Below, piece by piece: positions 57,626 to 64,000 of a stretch of 64,000 nucleotides of DNA. The translations under genes were made by a program, and so were the position numbers. The notes beneath the pieces were generated by a model that saw only the letters and a program-made list of their open reading frames with translations, had not been told where the DNA came from and did not search any database. The number at the start of each line of letters is the position of its first letter. Position 1 is the first letter of the stretch. The DNA comes from Adineta steineri (lineage: Eukaryota > Rotifera > Eurotatoria > Adinetida > Adinetidae), in the NCBI GenBank assembly GCA_905250115.1, contig CAJNOI010000014.1:519417-583416 (forward strand). Direction: 5' to 3'.

Positions 57626-58296
57626 GACACATTAGATAGGAAAGTTCTGGTAGCAATCAGAATCGTACACAGATGCTCATATGTATCAGCAAAAGATCTG
57701 TTTACAGTACAAAAAGAGAAGCCATTCGTGATTTAGACACAAGTTCCACTGAAGACGTATTTTATTGGGATAAGTTCAAGAACGAGAAAAACAATTTATT
57801 GATAAAATGGATTGATTTCTTAGAGCAGTAAATTAATTCCTATCACAATCTGAATCATTGGCATCTTCTCTAAGTTCGCTCTTAAATCCATTCTATGTAA
57901 GCATTTCAGAATATCACATAAACGCAACTGAATCTATAGAAAATATTGGAACATTTAATCCGAATAAAGTCTTTCCGTTGTTAGGATAAGTGAATATCCA
58001 GAGCGATTTTTAAGATCCTACATCGATTTTACTTGTCAAAATTACAATTTCATGTTGTTCTTTTGATTTTTTTTGTTATTTCAATAAATTGCATGCTGAA
58101 CAGATAGGTACATTTCTTTAACTTTCGTTTGTTTTAATCGAAAACGAGACCATTAGAAAAAAGAAAGAAAATTTTCACTTTTTTTTGTTCTTTTTCTAAC
58201 AGATGTGAATTATTTATTGAAGAACAAATTTCATTTTACATATATACCTCTTTTTCTTCAAGTCTCCATTAGTAAAACAAAACGGTAATTCAACAC
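57626..58296. other. Upstream region of the B-box gene
   Basis: AT-rich, with T-rich tracts near 58180-58260; no gene seen. Confidence 0.45.
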
Positions 58297-59601
58297 ATGC
58301 CTACTTTATGTGCTATAACAAATTGTAAATCTGTTTCGCGTGCTTTATGTTACGTTTGTCATGAAAGTTTATGTCGCGAACATTTTGATGATCATGATCA
58401 TTCATTTAATTCCTTATTAAAATCATTAAATACTAAAGTGAAAAATTTTGATGATCGTCTTGAAGATTTAACTAATGAAGAACTTATTGAAAATTGTTAT
58501 GAAAAACTTGATAAATGGCGTGACGATTCTTATAAAACTATTGATCGTTTATATGAGAAAAAATGTCAAGAAATCAAACAACGTTTTCATGATAATTTAA
58601 ATCAACGACAAGAAAAAATAACTGAATTACAAACCAAAATAACTGATTTACTACAAGAAGAAGATATATCACGACAAAGTATTAATCTATTAATAGTAGA
58701 TGTTGAAAATCTTGAAGAAGAAATGAATAAATTAGAACAAACAATATTTCATATTAATATTCATCCATTAATACTTGAAAATAAATCAATAATGATTGAA
58801 GAAATTAATACAACACATTTTAATTTAACGCAAATATCATATCCATATCATATTATTGATTGTTCAAATAAATTATCTAAACCCACAGCAAGTAATGAAC
58901 AATATTTATTAATGTATCGTATGCATAATTTACATTTGATCAATCGCGAATTATTACCGATTAAACAAATAGCATGGCCACATGGAAGAATATGGGATAT
59001 GTGTTGGTCATCAACATTAAATCGTTTTATAGTTATGGCACATTTTGAAGTTTATTTAATTGATGAAAATACAATGTCAATTGAACGTATTGAAACAATT
59101 TTAAGACGTAATTGGTGGTCATGTACTTGTTCAGATACATCATTATATTTATCGACATATGAACAAGGTACATCAATTATGGAATTTAGTTTACAACCGT
59201 CGATTGAATTAATTAAAGAATGGAAATCTCCGTTGATATGTCATAAACATGAATATATCAAAGATATTGTTTGTAATAATCAAACAATTGCTTTAACTAT
59301 TTATGATAAGAAATTTTTAACAAAACGTATTGAATTAAGATCAATAAAACATTTTGATTATATTTGGTCATTGAAATTAGATATTGAAGGTGAATGTCAT
59401 AATTCATTACGTTGTTGTTCACTTTATGATAATCAATGGTTAGTTGCTGATTTTCATAATCAACGTCTTTTTCATATTAGAAATGATGGTAAACTTAAAA
59501 CAATTTATAGTTATAAAATGAGTCCATGGTATATAACTTTATTTGGTCCGAATATTTTAGTAATATCAACACAAAATAGTGTCAATTTTCATAAATTGTA
59601 A
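58297..59601 (+). CDS. B-box zinc finger / coiled-coil / propeller-like protein (TRIM-NHL-like, no RING)
   Basis: 434 residues, intronless. The N-terminal zinc module (residues 5-35) has Cys5, Cys10, Cys18, Cys21 (CYVC), Cys26, His29 (LCREHF), His33 and His35, like a B-box. Residues about 75-160 form a coiled coil rich in Lys/Glu/Gln (RQEKITELQTKITDLLQ, LEEEMNKLEQT). The C-terminal half repeats short strands with Trp and Asp (IWDMCWSSTLNRFIVMAHFE, LYDNQWLVADFHNQRLFHI), consistent with a degenerate NHL/WD-type beta-propeller. There is no RING finger, so ubiquitin-ligase activity is not expected from this chain alone. Such B-box/propeller proteins are numerous in rotifers; function unknown. Confidence 0.7.
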   Translation: MPTLCAITNCKSVSRALCYVCHESLCREHFDDHDHSFNSLLKSLNTKVKNFDDRLEDLTNEELIENCYEKLDKWRDDSYKTIDRLYEKKCQEIKQRFHDNLNQRQEKITELQTKITDLLQEEDISRQSINLLIVDVENLEEEMNKLEQTIFHINIHPLILENKSIMIEEINTTHFNLTQISYPYHIIDCSNKLSKPTASNEQYLLMYRMHNLHLINRELLPIKQIAWPHGRIWDMCWSSTLNRFIVMAHFEVYLIDENTMSIERIETILRRNWWSCTCSDTSLYLSTYEQGTSIMEFSLQPSIELIKEWKSPLICHKHEYIKDIVCNNQTIALTIYDKKFLTKRIELRSIKHFDYIWSLKLDIEGECHNSLRCCSLYDNQWLVADFHNQRLFHIRNDGKLKTIYSYKMSPWYITLFGPNILVISTQNSVNFHKL

Positions 59602-61202
59602 TTGTTTAAATTTATTTAATAAAAATTTTAGGAATTAGGTATTATCGAAAGAATTATTATACTAGATCTACAGAACTATTAATATATGATAAATGAGTTA
59701 TGTTTTGTATATAGATAACCCTTATCATCACAATAAATTTTTCGACACTTTCTTTTTATTTATTCTTATTGTAGATAATTAGTAAAAACATGAGATTACG
59801 ACGATAATATAGTATTATTTTCTGACAACTGTTTACATTTAGATTTCTCATGCGAAAGAAAAACTTCAATACGATTGAAAATATGGGACATATCTCAACA
59901 TATATATCATCTGCTTCGTTATCGATTGAGTTCTAACCCAATAACTATTCAATATATAAATAGTCTTTGTTTACATGATTTGTTATTCTGGCAGATATAT
60001 CAAATATGTTTACTGATGCTTATAAATCAATTATTATATTATCATTTGTATAAAACGTCTTCATCACATAATTCAAAGTTAAGCAATAATTTTTTTTAAT
60101 CAAATTCATTCTATCTAAATTCGGTTAGAATCTAATCGAATGTTAAATGGTAACATTTAGTATTATATACAAATATATATATAGTTGTGATATGTTATCA
60201 TCAATCATCTGTATAAACATTTTTCAAGATCTTAACATTTCGTTTGTTTGTTTAAGGTCAAAGCACTTATAAAGTTATTAGATATCATTATATAGCGCGT
60301 GTATACGTCAAACAAGTAACGTTAGACTAAGTGGAAAAATGCCAATTAAATATACATATCGATTGGAATAAACTCAATGATTCATTACGGTTTCAGATAA
60401 TCGAACAGATTCATCATCTATCATCGATAATACTGATAACATCAACTGCTATATTTCAACCCTATTCAATAGTCGGAATCGGCAGGATTCTGACTGAATA
60501 TTAGTTAAACGAATTTGAATCGTATAACTTTTTTAGTAATCATTAAAATCTCTATTTTCAATATGTTTTCCTTTTCTCGATCATATTATTTACTTTTATC
60601 CATAATGACATATAATATTTCCATAATTCATCATCTACTATTTCAGTAACTTATTTATTCAAGTGGTCGCAGTTGGGACACATATTAAAGATACAATCAA
60701 CGAGATTTTCTATGTTTTGAAATCAGATGATTTTCCTGTTCTAATTAGTTTAATTGCAACTAAAAATATCGTATTATATTCGCTTTACATTCGAAAGTTT
60801 TCTTTTATATGAGATACTCTTCCAATATAGACAAGTCATATTATATTTTTTATTGATAATGTCTGACATATATTCAATTAGAATACACTAGTATAACCTA
60901 CTTCTGTTTTGTTTTTCTTCCATTGACATATGCTAAGAAAAAGTGAAATAGTCATGCAATATTACAATTAATTAAAGATAATAATATTTTTTTTTGTTTC
61001 TTCGGAAAAAAAAGTTTAAAATTTGAATTACATTAAATATATTTATATGTATATATATATATTTGTTTTTTTTGTTTTAAAGACAAGAAGAAAAAAAAAT
61101 AGAAGACATACAAAGTCTTGAAACTGTTTGAAATTAAAAGCAAACGAACGATCGACAACAAAAGAAAAAAATAGGAAATATAAATTCTAATCTTATTTTT
61201 TT
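59602..61202. other. Spacer between convergent genes
   Basis: 3' flanks of the B-box and PKA regulatory subunit genes. AT-rich with TA microsatellite (about 61040-61062) and no supported gene; a 74-codon frame at 59875-60099 has no family likeness. Confidence 0.45.
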
Positions 61203-62505
61203 TTAAACAGCTAGATTAATAAAAGAATTATATTGTGCAACATTTCGTTTAAGTATATCCGATATAGGTCCAAGTACACGTTCGAATCGACCACGATCTA
61301 GTTTTACACATTTTAAAGGTCCTTTTGCTTTAACGGTTGCTGCACGTGGTCGATCAAATAATAAAGCTATTTCACCAAAATAATCTGATGGACCTAATTT
61401 TGATACTTCAACCGCTGCTTCATCATCGGATGGTTTTTGATATACGATCGCTGTACCTAAAAGAACACAGATTTTGTTTTAAATAAATAAAAGAAATATT
61501 AATTTGAATTACCTTCGACAATAATGAAAAAATCATTTCCTTTTTCACCTTGTGTAACAATAGTATCATTATCATTGAATTGTACAGTTTCAAGAGCATC
61601 GGCAACCGTTAAACGTTCCCATTGATCAAGTTCATGGAGAATTTTAACTTTCGATAAGAATTCTTCATACATTTTACGTTTTTTTATTGTTGAACCCATT
61701 AAAATACGTCGATAAGTCTAAAAAATAAATCTTCTTTATTAAAATGACAAAAAAGAAATGAACTATTTACTTTTCTATCAATAGCCCATAATTTACAATC
61801 TGTTTTAGCTTTAATTGTTGCTGCACGTGGTGTTCCATAAATTAAAGCTAATTCACCAAAACTTCCTCCATCTGATATAGCTGTCACACATTTATTATTA
61901 ACATATACTTCAACTTCACCTAGGTCAATAATATAAAAAAAGTCTCCTTCTTCACCTTGTTGTATTATAGTATCATCGGCTTTATAATTAAATGGTTGCA
62001 TAGCATCAAATATATCCGATTTTTCATTATCATCTAAATGTGAAAATAATAAATTTGTTTGAATAGCTTTACTTAATGCTTGCATTGTTGCATAATCTTT
62101 TGGTATAACTGTTTTAACATATGATGTAGCATCTTCTTCTTTGTAAGGTTCAGCTGATACTGCACCACGACGTTCACGTGTTTTTACACTAGCATTCGTC
62201 GTTAATTGATTTTGATGAAGTATGGTTGGCGGCTCATTTAAATCATTATTATCATCATTTTCACCATTTGATACTTGATGATGATATTCAGTTGAGGAAG
62301 AGGATGTTGTTTGTTGTTGACGCATAGAAGATTTTTTATTTGAAAGTTTATCGAAATAATTAGCAAGAAATTCAATTGGATTAGTAGGTTTTTTTAAACA
62401 TAATTGAACTACACAATCACGTAATATATGTTGTATATCATGTTTAGATATATATATTTCACAATCGTGCACTGTTTGATCGGACGACACAGCATTGTCG
62501 GCCAT
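61203..62505 (-). CDS. PRKAR1: cAMP-dependent protein kinase type I regulatory subunit
   Basis: Exons 62505-61771, 61717-61513 and 61456-61203, with introns of 53 and 56 nt, join in phase for 397 residues (vertebrate RI is about 380). Residues 15-53 form the dimerisation/docking domain ([21 protein letters not shown]). A Ser/Gln/Asn-rich linker, longer than usual, leads to the inhibitory pseudosubstrate RRGAV (112-116; Ala at the P site defines type I) and [10 protein letters not shown]. Two cyclic-nucleotide-binding domains carry phosphate-binding cassettes [14 protein letters not shown] (216-229) and [14 protein letters not shown] in exon 3, both with the key Glu and Arg, so cAMP binding should be intact. 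It holds the PKA catalytic subunit inactive until cAMP binds. Confidence 0.95.
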
Positions 62506-63835
62506 AATTTGTTAAAATATTTGATATGAAAGTTATTAAAAGCCTAAAATATATTTTACGTAACTAAATATGACAAGTGAGAGTATAGTAACGAGCAAGA
62601 GAACATGATAAAAAAAATGTTTTCTTCTCAACAATATATGTGTGAAAAAGAGAAAGACATAACCAAGGTCGCCTTTATAGAATAAGAAAAAAAAAGCACA
62701 AAAAGAAAATGACGGGTCATATCCGCTAGCTATATGCCCGAGTAATAAAGATACATAAATACACAAAAAATTTCGAACTACTATTCTCTTTTTTTTTTTA
62801 TTCTATCTACTTGCTAATGCTTTCATCGTTACGAGATTTCTTTTTTTTTCATATCGACATGGTGAAATGGGAATAATAAACTAATAAATGACTTTATAGA
62901 CGAACGGTTGTGATTGAAAAAAAGACAATAAATCTGGATAAAATTCTATTGAAAAAAAAATAAAGAAGCAAATAAATGTCGATATATATTTTGTTTCTGT
63001 TTTATGTACTATATGGCTTCTTTTTTTCTCTTCTTTATATTGACGATCATAATCGATGTTAGTGACACTCATAGTACTTATTTCTCATCTATTAGATTTT
63101 TCTGTTGTTATTGATGAATAGAAAAATAAGATACATACGCACACATATATATATATGTGACATTTACTAAATGATGAATACGTTTACAAATAACTAATAA
63201 TGAAACACGACAGGAAATAAATCTATACAGCTAAAAAACATATATGTTAATTCTGATTAAACTTAATCATAAACGATCTTTTCTTTTTTGTTTTAAAGAA
63301 AAATTCCTTTCAACATTATTAAAAGTTTGTCATTTTTTTTATTATTTTCTCTCCTCATCAAAAGAATTGAAGTTATAAAATTATTTCTCATCTTTTATAT
63401 AGTTGCACTCAATAAAAAGAATCTATAGAAAGTAATTTAAAAAAACTCATCCTAGTGAAACAAAAAAAGAAAGAATAAAAACTAACCGAAATAAAACATG
63501 ATGTTGAAAAATTTCATTAAAAATAAATATATAAATTTCTTATCTTATATGAAAGTATTACAGGTGACTTTTTCTCACAAATGATACCGATAAAAAAAGA
63601 AAAGAAAAAGTAGAGAAACTGTTGGTAATCTATTCAAATAAGATAAAAATTTCTTTTTATCTACAGATGTATTATTACTATTTGATTTATCTGGTTATGT
63701 TATGTTGATAATAATAAAGGTTTTTTTTAACAGTAAAAATAAATGAAGCTCGTGATTAAACTGACAAGAATTATTGTATACTTCTCATATTTTACTTTTT
63801 ATTTAAATTAAAATTCTTTTTTTTTGGTTACTTAC

Positions 63836-63898
63836 GCCATAGTGTTGTTTAAGATGAGACAAACGATGAAGAACAGAACTGCTAGTCGTTTCTGCAAT
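63836..63898 (-). other. Possible exon with consensus donor
   Basis: The minus strand reads AIAETTSSSVLHRLSHLKQHYG and runs into a consensus donor GTAAGT at 63835; a possible acceptor AAAG lies at its upstream side. It is less AT-rich than its surroundings. It could be an upstream exon of the PKA regulatory subunit or of a gene beyond the window edge; no family recognised. Confidence 0.25.
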
Positions 63899-63907
63899 CG
63901 CTTTACA

Positions 63908-63943
63908 TATATATATATATATATAGATAGATAGATAGATAGA
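63908..63943. repeat. TA / AGAT microsatellite
   Basis: A run of about ten TA followed by about five AGAT/TAGA units on the plus strand. Confidence 0.9.
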
Positions 63944-64000
63944 TGTTTTTGGTTTATGTAAAAAAAAGAAAAATCATTGACAGACCATACATACATGAAG

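Larger units (their letters stand above)
62506..64000. other. Upstream region of the PKA regulatory subunit gene
   Basis: AT-rich; likely promoter and 5' UTR exons of the PKA gene. Ends with a TA run followed by AGAT repeats (about 63908-63943). A possible minus-strand exon is listed separately. Confidence 0.4.

Noticed and set aside
1-64000. tRNA, rRNA, snRNA, CRISPR or operon-like signals.
   Set aside because: No tRNA B-box (GGTTCGAnTCC) or cloverleaf, no rRNA core sequence and no regularly spaced repeat-spacer array was seen; the 143-bp array at 42.8-44.3 kb is exonic LRR, not CRISPR.

Overview
The window is AT-rich, gene-sparse nuclear DNA from a small-genome animal, most likely a bdelloid rotifer. 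This is an inference. It rests on very short introns (mostly 47-62 nt, GT..AG) and on the gene mix: tandem secreted NHL-repeat propellers, a rhodopsin-like peptide-type GPCR plus a fragment of another, and a B-box/propeller protein. Intronless genes of possibly foreign origin and a patch of TGTGGG-type repeat, which I recall as the bdelloid telomere unit, point the same way. Two runs of N mark assembly gaps (11377-11386 and 44323-44422). Exon structures were built by hand from reading frame, splice consensus and phase; in every multi-exon model below the phases agree across all junctions except where stated.

Region by region. 0.9-4.4 kb: two tandem minus-strand NHL-repeat genes. 6.2-7.1 kb: a three-exon short-chain dehydrogenase (minus) one base short in exon 1. 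11.0-11.4 kb: the last two exons of a single-pass membrane protein, cut by a gap. 15.4 kb: a GPCR relic. 17.3-18.3 kb: a glycosyltransferase-like gene (plus), convergent with a 635-codon sedolisin peptidase (minus, 18.8-20.7 kb). 21.8-23.5 kb: a seven-exon single-pass membrane protein of unknown family (minus). 27.1 kb: a 68-residue potato-inhibitor-I protease inhibitor (plus). 28.9-30.2 kb: an intronless membrane-anchored glycosyltransferase-like gene (minus). 32.5-33.0 kb: a mariner-type MITE. 35.4-36.6 kb: an AUTS2/fibrosin-family gene (plus). 37.8-38.8 kb: a GPCR (minus). 40.9-41.6 kb: a decayed L-xylulose-reductase-like pseudogene (plus). 42.7-44.3 kb: an LRR gene made of near-identical 143-bp exon+intron modules, running into a gap (minus). 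47.4-51.5 kb: a repeat-rich block. In it a roughly 300-bp direct repeat occurs twice, one copy is split by an ORF1-only LINE with a 16-bp target-site duplication, a PPxY membrane protein gene lies between the copies, and there is a hexamer minisatellite. 52.1 kb: a dispanin/CD225 protein (minus). 55.4-56.4 kb: a PAQR/mPR receptor (plus). 57.0-57.6 kb: decayed coding-like sequence with an inverted duplication. 58.3-59.6 kb: a B-box/coiled-coil/propeller protein (plus). 61.2-62.5 kb: the type I regulatory subunit of PKA (minus).

The genes do not form a pathway; this is an ordinary mosaic of unlinked eukaryotic genes. I did not find a clear new multi-gene system. The most distinctive structures are the LRR exon-intron module array, the ORF1-only LINE insertion that can be dated and bounded against its empty-site paralogue, the TGTGGG-like hexamer tract beside those repeats, and a short AUTS2-family gene in an invertebrate context.
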